Part shown: in pieces, positions 15,668 to 26,600 of the stretch
Layout: every line of letters begins with the position of its first letter
Position numbering within the stretch: the stretch's first letter is position 1
Assembly (NCBI GenBank): GCA_015064785.1
Contig: SVRM01000033.1
Span: forward strand, 1-38,373
Direction: 5' to 3'
Source: Oscillospiraceae bacterium
GTDB taxonomy: Bacteria > Bacillota > Clostridia > Oscillospirales > CAG-272
Length of the DNA: 38,373 nt
Notes under the pieces: model-generated
The model's database searches: none
What the model was told of the DNA's origin: nothing
The model's input: the letters and a program-made list of their open reading frames with translations, nothing else
Program-made: the position numbers and the translations under genes

Positions 15668-18600
15668 TTACGGCTGTTCCTGAAAAAATCTGGAAAGAAC
15701 CGTCACACTTTCCGCGCGGCTTGCATCTCCCAGCGGATTCAGCTTGCCGTCACTACCGATCATGAGTCCTGTGTCAACTGCCCAACGCAGTCCTTCAACC
15801 GCGAATGTAGAAATCGACGATGCATCGGTAAATCCGGTGTGTACGTCCATATCCGAAACCGTGACATCCTGTCCGAGATACTTTGCAGTCCGGTGCATAA
15901 TCACCGCGATCTGCTCACGCGTGATCTCGTCATCGGGAGCAAATTCCGTATCGGAATAGCCCATAACAATACCGTTTTCTGCTGCCCATGCAACCGCTTC
16001 GGTATAGAACATACCATCTGCGACATCAGCAAAGCCTGCCTTCTGCTGTGCTGCAGGACAACCCTGTGCACGCCACAAGAAGGTCACCAGCATTGCGCGG
16101 GACAGGGATACGTGCGGGCTGAAGGTATTCTCGGAGGTTCCGTATGTAATGCCGTTCACGCAAGCCCATTCCACATAAGGATAGAACCAGTCGTCATTGT
16201 CAACGTCGATAAACGGATTCACCCATGCAAGTCGGAACGTGACTTCAATGGTCAGGTCCTCATGTACTGCCGGAATCGTAATCACTTCGTCCGTTCCGTA
16301 ATCCTTGCCGTTGATCTTGACAGATTCGACGGCATAGTGCGGATCGGGCTTGGAGGTGATCGTCAGACTCGTTCCGTCAAACAGAACCTTCTGCGATACA
16401 GAAACCGTACCGTTCACAGTTTCTCCAACATTGACATGGAAGATCAACGGAACGTAGATCGGACTTCTGTTCTTGACCTCGTCATAAACATCACTTGCCT
16501 GCAGCAAAGCCTCCAGTGCTGCATTGACTTCCGCTTGCGTGGATGTCATGTCGTCATATACCGCCTTTGCGGCATCGATAGCATCACGGAAGGTCTTTGT
16601 TTCCTCAAGAGTCGCATAACGGGTATCAGCGATGCTCTTTTCTGCCGCATGGATTGCGTCGAGAAGTTCACTCTTGTCGACAACCTTTTTCGAGTTGAAC
16701 GCAGCCGTTGCCGCATTCAGTGCTGAGAGAGCATCAGCCAGTTCCTCTCTGGTAATATCAATATTCTCACTTACCGAAATCGCCGCATTAATTGCCGCAC
16801 GATATGCCGCAATGGCTTCAGAATCTGCTGCCATCGGATTGGAAATATTCGCTTCTGCTTCCTGAATCAGATACAGAAGAGCATCAATATCCACAATCTT
16901 TGCTTCATCAAATGCCGCTGTGGCTTCTGTCAACGCGGTAATTTCTGCCGCAACCGCATCCTTGGTCGCATAATCGTCATTGCTTGTGACAATCGCCGCA
17001 TCGATGGCTGCGCGGTAAGCCGCAACCGCTTCATCGGGAGCCTGCAGCTTGTGTTCAATATTTTCTTCTGCCGCCGCAATCAGTGCCTTCAATTCGTCCT
17101 TATTGACGATCTTAACCGCATCGAATGCAGCTGTTGCAGCACGCATTGCTTCTTCCGCTGCCGCTACTTCTTCTTTGGCAGCATCATCATTCAAACATAT
17201 TGCCGCAGCTTCGTCAATCGCCGCGCGGTATGCCGCAATGGCTTCCGCTTCTGCCGCATACGGTTCTGCAATGTTTGCTTTTGCCGCCTCCACAAGTGCC
17301 CGCAAAGCATCCTTGTTGATAACTCTTGCGACATTGAAGGTTTCGGTTGCCGCGGTGATATCAGCATAAGCCGCAGCAAATGCAGCTTCCGCCGTGTCGT
17401 CATCAAGATAGATCGATTTCGCCAGATCAATTGCCGCACGGTAAGCCGCAACAGCCGCATCGTCTGCCTGTTTGCGATCCTTGATGTTCTCCTCTGCAAA
17501 GAGAATGGCATCCAGCAGATCATCCTTTTCGCTTTCTTCAATCTTCAGAATGACATAGTCTTCACAGCGAACCTCGGACTTTGTTCCGTCGGACAAATAA
17601 GCCTGGGCAAACAAGATACCTGCCTTGATAACAGTTTCACCCGATTCCTTCGCTGTAAAGGAACCGTTATTGAAAACAATGTTGTTCTTTTCAGAGAGAA
17701 TATCCCACTGAACATCTTCCACAGGAACCGTATTTCCGCCTGCCGTCTTACCGACAAGCGTAAGTGTTCCCCGTGTACCGTTCTTCACCGTAATCACAGC
17801 TTCATCGTTTGCGTCTCGTTCCACAGGACTGCCATTAAAATGAATTTCCACACTTGTTACAGCAGACTTGGCACTTGCTACAGCAAATACTGCGAGTTCA
17901 GTGGTATTACCAGCCGGGTCAACTGCCTTCAGAAGAATCTTTCTGGATGCCTCACCGTCAGAGAGTGTTCCGGAATACGTGAATGTGCCGTCGCCAGAAA
18001 CGGAAACAGGGTCTCCGTTTGCAGTCAGCGTCGCTGTATGATCGGTAAAGCCTTCCACGGTAAAGTTACCGGCTGCATCCGCCTGCACAGTGGAGGATGC
18101 GATCACCGCACGGGTACCGGTCAGGTAATCCTGCGCCGCAGTCTGCTTGATACTCAGCGAGGGTGCGACAGAGTCGACCGTAAATCCCATCTGCGCATTG
18201 TCAATATGCGGGAAATTCTTGCCGGTCGTACTGTCCTTGTTCAGACCGTATGCAACAAAGTCGACAATATAATCGCCGTCGTTCAGGTCTGCTTCAAAGG
18301 TCCACGTCGTATCAAAGAACTTCTTCGTTCCGTCCACATTCTTGACCGAATACAGCGTCAGCTGATTGATTTCGGTATACATCCAGACGGGTCTGTCAAA
18401 GGTATAGGTGATCTCCAGCGTATTCTTGCCCGTAACAGAATCTGCAATGTTTGTCTCGACAGACAGCAGAACAGGTTTGTCAAGCTTGGGCATGGTGATC
18501 GGAGCGGAGTAAATGATATCCGTACCATAGAAGTAATTGTCATCGGTTTCGCGCAGAGTTTTGATACCGACAGCATACTTCTTACCGGGAGTGAGTCCTG

Positions 18601-21600
18601 CTTCTTTCCCTACGAAAATATCATCACCAATGGCAAACTGTTCCATGGTATCCGGAACTACCACATATTTTGTGGCAGTATTCTCCTGAACCACTTCATA
18701 GACTTCCGCAAGGTAATGTGTATAGTCAAGGGAAGCACCCTCCACGACAGCCGCATCGGTCACCTCGACATACAAATCACCGTCGCCGCCGTACCAGATA
18801 TCTGCACTCTGGACAGGCTTTGGCAGATTGGGATTGACAAAAGTGAATGTTTCCGCAGAAATCGCCGTGCTCATACCGCCGACATCGTTGGTCAGCATAC
18901 CGACAACATAGTAGGTACCGCTTTCCATTGCTGCGGGAATCTCAATTGTTGCAGTACCCGTTGTGGATGTCATGGAGGCAAGCGGAATCCGCTTCAGCAT
19001 GAGAATATCATGCGCCTCGGTGTCGTCCGCCTGGATCTTGGACAGGACATCGGGATCTCTTGTCAGATAGACATCGAGATAACCGGAGTCGGAGGATGCC
19101 GTATCCAGCGTCCAGGAAACAGACAGGATGTATGCATCATGCGTGAAGCTGATGCTGTCAATTTCCGAAATATTCTCCACACCGTAGATGTCAAACTCGC
19201 CAAGTGTGAGCGGATGCTCCAAAGCAGTATCAAGTGTACCCTCGATTTGCGCAGATTCACCCTCTGCCAGAGCTGCCTCACCCTCTGTCTGAACCGTTTC
19301 GGACGGCTTGACAGAAACTGTCCATGTACCGTCGACAATCAGATCAGGATCCGTGACAGATACATAGATAAAGCTGCCGTTTTCTGTAACCTGTACGAGG
19401 AAAGAACCGCCGCCATTGCCGTCATCAGCAACAAGCTGGATTTGTTGTCCGGCAGGGTTCGTAACCACAATATCATCAACCGTTGGGAGTTCCGATGCTT
19501 CAAACGGGATTTCCAGAATCAGGGAATCCTGTCCGGCTATATTTGTGAATTCGTAAGAGATGGACTGTGGTGCAGGCGCCGTCGTCCGCATCATACGGAG
19601 CATCGTCGGAGCCGGCTGTTTTTCCACCTTGGAAAGGTTGGTCGCAAATGTCGCATTGGAGGAGTATTCGGGATACTGCACCATCATAGGACCTGCGCGA
19701 AGCGTGATGCCGCGTCCGAAGTTGAAATCACCGTTCCAGTAGTAGATAAAGCCAAACTTGATACCGATGATCTTGAGGTTGGCACCGATGTATTTATCGG
19801 AAATTGCCGCCTCAACACCGGCAAGCTCACGTCCGCCGATGATCGGAATCGCATCGGGAATACACAGGGACAGATATGCGTATCCGTAGAAAGACTGATC
19901 GGTAATGGTAATCGAAACACCGCCGGTCAGCAGTCCGCCGATCACCGTAATATTACCGTAACCGGAGAAACAGATGGGATTGATCCAGCGCGCCGATGCA
20001 CCGAAGTTAACGGTGACAGGCGACAGCACTGCATCAATGACTGACGTTGCAAAGCTATTGGTATTCGCAGGATTCTTAGGGCTGTTCTTTGCGCCGTTGA
20101 TACCGGTCGTAGTGCCACCGGTAGTACCGCCCTGTGAGCCTGTACCGCCTTGTGTACCGGAATTACCCTGATTGGAACCACCGCTTGTTCCGGTACCGCC
20201 GCTCGCACCGCCGCTGGGCTTGTTCTTGACCAAGCCACCAACGTTGACGGAGTATGCACCGTCGATGGAAATACCGGTGAGCGCAAGCGATGCACTGAAG
20301 TCACCCATCAGAATTTCCACGAGATCCAGTCTCATGAATGCAAGGACAGTCAGCGGAGGAAGCGTTTCAAATTCACCGCCGATGGTATCTGCCAGACCTT
20401 CAAAACCGCCGCCGAGACCGGAAATATACAGTACCGGAGGAGCGAGCGGGATCTTCAGACCGTCCCGGACATAGAGCTGAACAGAGTCGGGAACGACAAC
20501 GTCCGTGCCCTTGACATCCGTCATCATAAAGCTGAGAACGCCTTCGCACTGGAGCATCTTGATGTCCAGACCCGCTTCCAGCATATAGAAATGGTCGATG
20601 GTGTTGATCGTCAGAGATGCATAAACACCGGGTGCATTGTTGATCAGATTGCCAAGCGTATCCTTGGGCAGACCGAGCGTAATCGTCGTATTGAGACCGA
20701 TAAAACCGATATCTTCGATGATAACATTGCCCGCATCGTCTTTGCCATCCTGCTGACCGTAGCGGATCTCATCGATCGCTGCCGAAAGCAAGGAGTCATC
20801 GAGGTTCGTTTCCCGACGGAACTTTTTATCGGAGGAGCTGCTATCCTTGTGTTCGACATACTGCTCCTCGTCACCCGCAAAGAGATTTGCAAAATCCTCG
20901 GAGTAGTCTTCTTCCAGATATTCCGCCTTATTTTTCGGCTCTGTCTGTTTCTTGATCTTCTGCTCGGCAGTTCCCTTTAAGGAGTCTGTTCTGCCGCCGG
21001 AAACACCGCCGGTTGAGCCTGCACTGCCGCTGTCATCGGGCTTTGTGCTGCCGCCGGTTCCCGTATTACCACCGGTTCCGGTATTGCCGCCGGTTCCGGT
21101 ATTGCCCTGACCACCGCCGGTATTACCATTATCTGTGCCGGTATTCTTTTTGGAAGAAGCCGGAATCTTGATCGGAATGGAGATGCTGCCGCCGAAGCTG
21201 ATACCGTAGATCAGCGTTCTGTCGGTAGAAACCGGACGGTTGGAGCTCATGACACCGTATTTGATGTCAATGAGGAACCCGCCGATGGACTGTACCATGT
21301 AACCGACACCGCCAAGCATCAGCGTCAGATCATTCGTGGGAAGACCGCCGCAGTATTCGCTGTTCAGCGTTGTGATGGTGTCGTTATTTACCTGGAAGCT
21401 CCATTTTCCCTTCCATACATCGATGGAGCTGATAACCTGCAGCTTACCGTTACCGCTGACGGAATACAGCCCATCATCGCGCTTTACGACCATCGGGTCA
21501 GAGCCGGTATATTTGAGAATTTCATTGATCAGAACATCGCCGTCATCCGGATCTGCCTGATAATACAGCACTTTCCCCGCATCATCCACAATTTCACGGA

Positions 21601-23551
21601 ACGGCGCGCGCATAATGAGAAGAACTTCTTCATTCTCAAGACTCGTATGCAGATTTGCGACAGGTGTAAACGGCGCGATCGGCGTACCGCTGATATCAAT
21701 AAACCCGCTGGATGCCGGATCGCCGTTATATGCCGCACCGGTTCTGGTCTTACCGTCCTGGAAATTGTTGTATTCTTCCTGATTTGCAAAAGGAACGATG
21801 GTATACTGATCTCGGTTATAACGGACCAGCGCAACCAGTCCGAACGCTCTCGTCTTATAGACAGGGTCATTGGAAACCTTGACCGTCTTGCCAAAGCGCA
21901 GCTCAACACAGCCAAAGCCATTCACAAGCTGCGTATCCGAGAAGACAAAACCAACCTGATACTCACCGACGATCAGTTCTTCTTCGGTAGCAATCGAAAG
22001 CTGTGTAAACGCATCGTCCAGAAATGCAACCTGACCGTGTGCAATTTCCACCTTATGGTCGGTGGTGGTGTGATACAGAAACAGCTTCCAGCCGTCTGTA
22101 CCCTTGATTGCTTTCAGCGGAGCGAAGTTACCGGTCAGCGTCAGCGTCTTTTTGCCCTCGGTATACAGCGTTTCTGGCGCAAGGCTGCTGACGGTCATCT
22201 CCGAAAACGGTCCCTTGACACTGGGAACCACAAGCGTTCTCTGCGCGTTGACCGTCACAACACGTGCAGTCTCTGTATCAATATCCTGCGATGCCGTCAG
22301 CGATGCACCGATCACCTTGCCGGTAATGGTGCTCTGCGGGTCAACCTGTAATTCAAACTTGCAGGTCTTGATCTCACCGACAAGAATCTGGTCGAATACG
22401 TAGGTCACAGTGTCCAGTGCTTTTACGCCGTCCTCAAAGCTCAGGGTCAGAATGGCATCTTTCAGCAGCGTGGCATTGTCGACCGAGTTATCAACCGTGA
22501 CAGTGACCGAGAACTTGCCGTCATTGACATAGCCATTCCCGCTGTCATTGAGGCGGATTTTGTTGTCAATGGCCATATCAATCCCGATATGTTCCTCAAT
22601 GACAGAGCTTGTGAAGTTACCGACACCGTAAAGCAGCTCTGCGGTTCTGCTCGCACCTGCAGCCAGCGGTGCTTCATCCCAATAGTACGCAATCGCCGCG
22701 TCGGGTGTCATATGTACATTGGAATAGTTGGTGAAATCGCAGTACGGATCGGGCGTATAGGTGTATCTTGTATTGGCAAGATTTCTCCAGTGACCGACGA
22801 TGATGCGGTCGACCTGTGCTGCCGCGTTGTTCCACGTCTTGGTAAACGTGTACAGCATCTTGGAGGGATTGTCGACAGAATCCAGTCCGCGGATCTGATC
22901 GGGCAGATTGCCCTTTGCGGCGGAAAACTCCACCTCTGTTTTCAGCGGGACAGTATTTGTGTCAAACATCAGATACGGTGCATCCACAGTGGAGTCAAGC
23001 GCCGTATCCAGCAGCACACGGATACCGACATCTGCATTGGTGTCGCCGTTGTTGAGCACGGTATAGCTGATACCGACGTTGCCCGTAAGGTCCATATCCT
23101 GCTCGGCAGACAGCGCAACCTCCTGCAGCACGGTATAGTCACCGATGGTCCAGCTGACTGTCAGAAGACGACCTTCATTGGAGATCACCGGCAGACCGAG
23201 TGTAGTTTTGATGCCATAATGGTTATAATCACGACCGAAGATGTAATCGCGTCCTGCGATCCGGATCGTCGTGAAGGATGTACCGTTGCTGCGCGCCGCA
23301 TCCTCGCGGTACAGCAGCGGAATATTGTCATCCAGATATTTCTGTGGATTACCGTCGAGTGTTTCAACGGAGAATCCGCCTGTTTTTGCATTGATTGAAT
23401 ATCGGACATAGTCGTTCTGAATCGTATAAACGTCACCGTCGACATTCGTCTGTGCCGCTGTTCCGGTTTGCGCAAATACGCTCATCGGAAGCACCGACAC
23501 CGTCATCAGCATTGCAAGAAACAAGCAAACGATTTTCTTGAATACGTTCAC
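15668..23551 (-). CDS. Giant SLH-anchored surface protein with FIVAR repeats
   Basis: The protein has 2627 residues. It starts at GTG with AAAGGAT 6 nt upstream. A signal peptide (about 1-27, ending SVFA) is followed by large beta-rich regions I do not recognise. Then come a Gly/Thr/Asn-rich linker (about 795-850), an acidic segment (DYSEDFANLFAGDEEQ), a second Gly/Ser-rich linker (about 1110-1160), a stretch with several Ig/fibronectin-like modules and a Big2-like domain near 1920-2000. Five tandem 71-residue FIVAR-type helical repeats (about 2012-2364, signature AAYRAAID), a beta module and three SLH domains (about 2440-2627) end the protein. SLH domains bind pyruvylated wall polymers, so it should be wall-attached. 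It is encoded directly behind the other giant gene and before a protein O-glycosylation gene pair; the Ser/Thr-rich linkers are plausible modification sites. Confidence 0.93.
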   Translation of the reverse strand: MNVFKKIVCLFLAMLMTVSVLPMSVFAQTGTAAQTNVDGDVYTIQNDYVRYSINAKTGGFSVETLDGNPQKYLDDNIPLLYREDAARSNGTSFTTIRIAGRDYIFGRDYNHYGIKTTLGLPVISNEGRLLTVSWTIGDYTVLQEVALSAEQDMDLTGNVGISYTVLNNGDTNADVGIRVLLDTALDSTVDAPYLMFDTNTVPLKTEVEFSAAKGNLPDQIRGLDSVDNPSKMLYTFTKTWNNAAAQVDRIIVGHWRNLANTRYTYTPDPYCDFTNYSNVHMTPDAAIAYYWDEAPLAAGASRTAELLYGVGNFTSSVIEEHIGIDMAIDNKIRLNDSGNGYVNDGKFSVTVTVDNSVDNATLLKDAILTLSFEDGVKALDTVTYVFDQILVGEIKTCKFELQVDPQSTITGKVIGASLTASQDIDTETARVVTVNAQRTLVVPSVKGPFSEMTVSSLAPETLYTEGKKTLTLTGNFAPLKAIKGTDGWKLFLYHTTTDHKVEIAHGQVAFLDDAFTQLSIATEEELIVGEYQVGFVFSDTQLVNGFGCVELRFGKTVKVSNDPVYKTRAFGLVALVRYNRDQYTIVPFANQEEYNNFQDGKTRTGAAYNGDPASSGFIDISGTPIAPFTPVANLHTSLENEEVLLIMRAPFREIVDDAGKVLYYQADPDDGDVLINEILKYTGSDPMVVKRDDGLYSVSGNGKLQVISSIDVWKGKWSFQVNNDTITTLNSEYCGGLPTNDLTLMLGGVGYMVQSIGGFLIDIKYGVMSSNRPVSTDRTLIYGISFGGSISIPIKIPASSKKNTGTDNGNTGGGQGNTGTGGNTGTGGNTGTGGSTKPDDSGSAGSTGGVSGGRTDSLKGTAEQKIKKQTEPKNKAEYLEEDYSEDFANLFAGDEEQYVEHKDSSSSDKKFRRETNLDDSLLSAAIDEIRYGQQDGKDDAGNVIIEDIGFIGLNTTITLGLPKDTLGNLINNAPGVYASLTINTIDHFYMLEAGLDIKMLQCEGVLSFMMTDVKGTDVVVPDSVQLYVRDGLKIPLAPPVLYISGLGGGFEGLADTIGGEFETLPPLTVLAFMRLDLVEILMGDFSASLALTGISIDGAYSVNVGGLVKNKPSGGASGGTGTSGGSNQGNSGTQGGTGSQGGTTGGTTTGINGAKNSPKNPANTNSFATSVIDAVLSPVTVNFGASARWINPICFSGYGNITVIGGLLTGGVSITITDQSFYGYAYLSLCIPDAIPIIGGRELAGVEAAISDKYIGANLKIIGIKFGFIYYWNGDFNFGRGITLRAGPMMVQYPEYSSNATFATNLSKVEKQPAPTMLRMMRTTAPAPQSISYEFTNIAGQDSLILEIPFEASELPTVDDIVVTNPAGQQIQLVADDGNGGGSFLVQVTENGSFIYVSVTDPDLIVDGTWTVSVKPSETVQTEGEAALAEGESAQIEGTLDTALEHPLTLGEFDIYGVENISEIDSISFTHDAYILSVSWTLDTASSDSGYLDVYLTRDPDVLSKIQADDTEAHDILMLKRIPLASMTSTTGTATIEIPAAMESGTYYVVGMLTNDVGGMSTAISAETFTFVNPNLPKPVQSADIWYGGDGDLYVEVTDAAVVEGASLDYTHYLAEVYEVVQENTATKYVVVPDTMEQFAIGDDIFVGKEAGLTPGKKYAVGIKTLRETDDNYFYGTDIIYSAPITMPKLDKPVLLSVETNIADSVTGKNTLEITYTFDRPVWMYTEINQLTLYSVKNVDGTKKFFDTTWTFEADLNDGDYIVDFVAYGLNKDSTTGKNFPHIDNAQMGFTVDSVAPSLSIKQTAAQDYLTGTRAVIASSTVQADAAGNFTVEGFTDHTATLTANGDPVSVSGDGTFTYSGTLSDGEASRKILLKAVDPAGNTTELAVFAVASAKSAVTSVEIHFNGSPVERDANDEAVITVKNGTRGTLTLVGKTAGGNTVPVEDVQWDILSEKNNIVFNNGSFTAKESGETVIKAGILFAQAYLSDGTKSEVRCEDYVILKIEESEKDDLLDAILFAEENIKDRKQADDAAVAAYRAAIDLAKSIYLDDDTAEAAFAAAYADITAATETFNVARVINKDALRALVEAAKANIAEPYAAEAEAIAAYRAAIDEAAAICLNDDAAKEEVAAAEEAMRAATAAFDAVKIVNKDELKALIAAAEENIEHKLQAPDEAVAAYRAAIDAAIVTSNDDYATKDAVAAEITALTEATAAFDEAKIVDIDALLYLIQEAEANISNPMAADSEAIAAYRAAINAAISVSENIDITREELADALSALNAATAAFNSKKVVDKSELLDAIHAAEKSIADTRYATLEETKTFRDAIDAAKAVYDDMTSTQAEVNAALEALLQASDVYDEVKNRSPIYVPLIFHVNVGETVNGTVSVSQKVLFDGTSLTITSKPDPHYAVESVKINGKDYGTDEVITIPAVHEDLTIEVTFRLAWVNPFIDVDNDDWFYPYVEWACVNGITYGTSENTFSPHVSLSRAMLVTFLWRAQGCPAAQQKAGFADVADGMFYTEAVAWAAENGIVMGYSDTEFAPDDEITREQIAVIMHRTAKYLGQDVTVSDMDVHTGFTDASSISTFAVEGLRWAVDTGLMIGSDGKLNPLGDASRAESVTVLSRFFQEQP
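16460..17518 (-). repeat. Five tandem 213-bp FIVAR-encoding repeats
   Basis: Four units are exactly 71 codons and the fifth is slightly degenerate. Shared features per unit: L-x-A-L-I-x-A-A-E-x-N-I near the start, AAYRAAID in the middle and A-A-F-D-x-x-K-I-V near the end. DNA similarity between units is only moderate, so the expansion is not very recent. Confidence 0.85.
21049..21115 (-). repeat. 18-bp tandem repeat encoding the Gly/Thr/Asn linker
   Basis: Units of GTATTRCCRCCGGTTCCG type repeat about three times with 18-bp period and encode the hexapeptide NTGTGG. This is a likely slippage site that changes linker length in the SLH protein. Confidence 0.75.
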
Positions 23552-23565
23552 GTTGTATCCTTTCT

Positions 23566-23608
23566 CGTGCAGTCAGTGCAGACATCCCCGTCTGCAGCTG
23601 ACCGCACG
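23566..23608 (-). promoter_or_regulatory. Long hairpin between the two giant genes
   Basis: On the minus strand CGTGC, a G/U pair, GTCAG, a one-base bulge and TGCAGAC pair with GTCTGCA, CTGAC, U and GCACG around loop GGGGAT, about 18 pairs in all. The wobble pair closes only in minus-strand RNA, so it acts in the giant-gene transcript. No T-tract follows, and the ribosome site of the SLH gene comes directly after it. Stabiliser, processing site or attenuator are all possible. Confidence 0.7.
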
Positions 23609-23648
23609 ATTTTCATTGTTAAAGGCTATGGAAAAATAGGAAATTGCA

Positions 23649-26600
23649 TTACTGCGCAAAGACATAAACCTTGACGCAGAAGTAATCGCGGAGGTCGGTC
23701 TGAACATAGAACGTGTACCAACCCTCGGACAGACGGTCGAGTCGGAACGTGCCGTCTGCCTGCGGGGCAATGACGGTGCCCTTGTTCTTCATCTGACCCA
23801 TGGTGTGGATACCACTCTCATATCTTGCCCATGCCATACCTGCGAAATTGTCCAGTTCCAGTGTGACACTGCTGCCGTCGACCTCGATCATACCGTTGGC
23901 ATCGGTATAACCGCCGTTGACACGGATTGTCGTATCAAACAGTCCGACCAGCGTAACGGTTCTTCTGACAGATGCCTCGTTGCCGACGCTGTCGCATACG
24001 GTATAGGTAACAGTGATCGGCTTGCTCTTGTCATAGGGCAGATTACCGATCTCTGCAAGATCAGCAAACTTCTCAACAGATTTCGTTTCACCGTTGTAGG
24101 TATAGCTGTACTTGATCTGATCCGTCAGATCGGTGGTCTTGCCGTAACGCTCGTCGTATGCGGTAACCGCCAGAAGCGACAGATCAAACGGAGCGTTTGC
24201 CCTCACGTTCTCAAAGAACATGAGATCCTCTGCTCCCTCGATGATGGGCGCTTCCTTATCGATCAGATACAGACCGAGACCGTAGCTGTCCATCAGTCCG
24301 TTGGGACTGACCATATCGAAGTTGAACCAACCGTCGCTGTCATAAATGACAGAGTGTTCGGTTCCATAAGCGGCATCGGAGCCTGCGAACTTGGTATCCT
24401 TATCTGTGGTGACCGATGCAGTAATATCCTGATTGGTCGCCGGGTTGTTTTCGTCTTCCACGACATTGTATCCGGCTTCGGTACCGGGAGTCACGGTCTG
24501 TTCCACGGACTGAACACTGCCGTTTTCAGCGGTGTAAGAATACGACCACTTGACACCGGTAATGACAGGAGCAGTGCGGTCGATGCCGTCGATGGTGACT
24601 TGCAGTTCCTTCATGTTACCGAGCGTATCGTGAACGAAGAAGGTATAAGTACCGTTGTCGATAAACGTAAACTTGACCTGATCGGCACGGATAACTTCGC
24701 CATTCTCATCAACCGGGGTGACACCGCGGTGGATGACATAATACTTGGAAAGATCCCGTACCTGTGCAGGATCGACAGTAAACGTAACGTCTGCAGACAG
24801 GGCATCCGATGCCAGCGTTGTGACTGCTGTCAGCACAGGTGCTTCACGGAAGATGTTGCTGACTCCAACATAAACTTTCTTGTCTTCACGACTGGAATCT
24901 TCACCCGGATTACCATATTCGTCTTCAAATACCACCTGGACATCACCGTTCTTATAGAACCGGATAATCGATTCGGTATAGTTGACAGAGATATCGTTTG
25001 CAGTCAGACCTTCACCCGGAATGACTTCCTTCAGCGTGACATTCGGTTCACTGTAATACAGCTTGACGCCGACATCATTTCGGGTCAGCTCAGATACCGT
25101 ATATTTGACAGACGCAATTGTCGGTTTTGTCGTATCAATATTGGATACCGTGAATGTTGTTTCTGCGGTATTGCCGCTGTTATCGGTGACGGTGACAGCA
25201 TAATTACCGCTTTGGGAAACCAACATATAGGCTGCTCCAGGATTTTCATACGTTCCGTCATCGGTTTTAACGGGAACAGACTCCACACCGAACATTGTAT
25301 GCTGTACCGCAGTGACAGAAGCCACACCGGATTCTGTATCCGCTGCATACAACCACACGGGGAAAGACTGATTGGTCTTTTGGGTCACTGACGGCACATA
25401 TTCAATCGTCGGTGCTGTGGTATCAAAGCGATCAAATGCGACATCAACTTCCGCCTCATTGCCGTACTTGTCACGGAGCGTGAATACAAACGAACGTTCA
25501 TTGGCAGTCAGGCTCTTGGTGAATTTACCGCCGTTGTTGATAACCTGTATCGACTTTTCGTCCCAACCGGAAAAGGTCAACTCAATTTCTGCAATAACTT
25601 CCTTGTAATAATTTACATTGGAATCTATGTCGATTTCCGTATCATAAAACCATTCATCGACTTCTTCATGATAGGTATAACTGTCCGCGTCGTAATAACG
25701 GATTCGATAATCGCCCTCGACACCAACATACTCCCCGGCTTCTTCGTCATACTCGTAAGTATCAAGCAGAATTTCGCCGTTATAAATATTGGTAACTTCG
25801 AGCACTGCATAAGAAACCAATCCGACTTCATTTGTGACACGGACACCGTAAACACCGTTTTCAGAGAAAGCAAGAGAAATTTCCGATACATCCGAATATT
25901 GTATATCATAATCATAATTCTTAATAGCAGCCAATGTTGGCGGGGCATACATACCGTATGATATAAAATACTCCTGCGGTAAGAAATCTGTAATTGCAAT
26001 TTCCTTAATACCATTGCTGCTTACCAATTCCTCTGTACCATCAATCGCATCATTTTCGCCGTCTGTATCCGTCATAAATTCCGCATCCGACGCGATAATC
26101 GTCGCAGTTACAGGCTGATTGGTAAAGCCCTTGGTTGAATACTGTACCATCACATCAGGCAGCGTAGTATCACGGAGCGTCAGCTGATATGCAGAACCGA
26201 TGACTGTTTCGGCTACAGTGGGTTCAGCCCCTTCTTCTCCGGCAATCGTTTCCGTGATCTTGACATTGTAGGAAATGCTCTTGGTCGGATTCAGGGTATT
26301 GTTCAGAACAAATACTTTTGTTGTTTTATCCTCTTCGTCACCAATAAGCACTTCCGTGAAATCATCGTCATAAACAATCTCATCATACCAATTGACGGAA
26401 ACACCGCTGTTGCTGGACGTCGCAGACGTAAATTCCGCATTGCTTTCTGTAACACTGAGCACAACATAATATGTGTACGCATCCGAATAAGCCTGAATGC
26501 CCTCTGATGTCACATTCGTCAGCTGCCGTAATTCTGTCATAGTTTCAGGATAATTTGTCTCCCAGAAATCGACATAATCACCCCGATAAAGCGCAACCTC

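Noticed and set aside
16460-17518. Possible CRISPR-like regular repeats
   Set aside because: The 213-bp period without spacers encodes in-frame FIVAR modules; no repeat-spacer alternation.
17051-20044. 997-codon plus-strand open frame opposite the SLH protein
   Set aside because: Its Cys/Arg/His/Ile-rich translation has no domain pattern or signal, and the minus-strand frame has clear domains. It is a codon-bias shadow.
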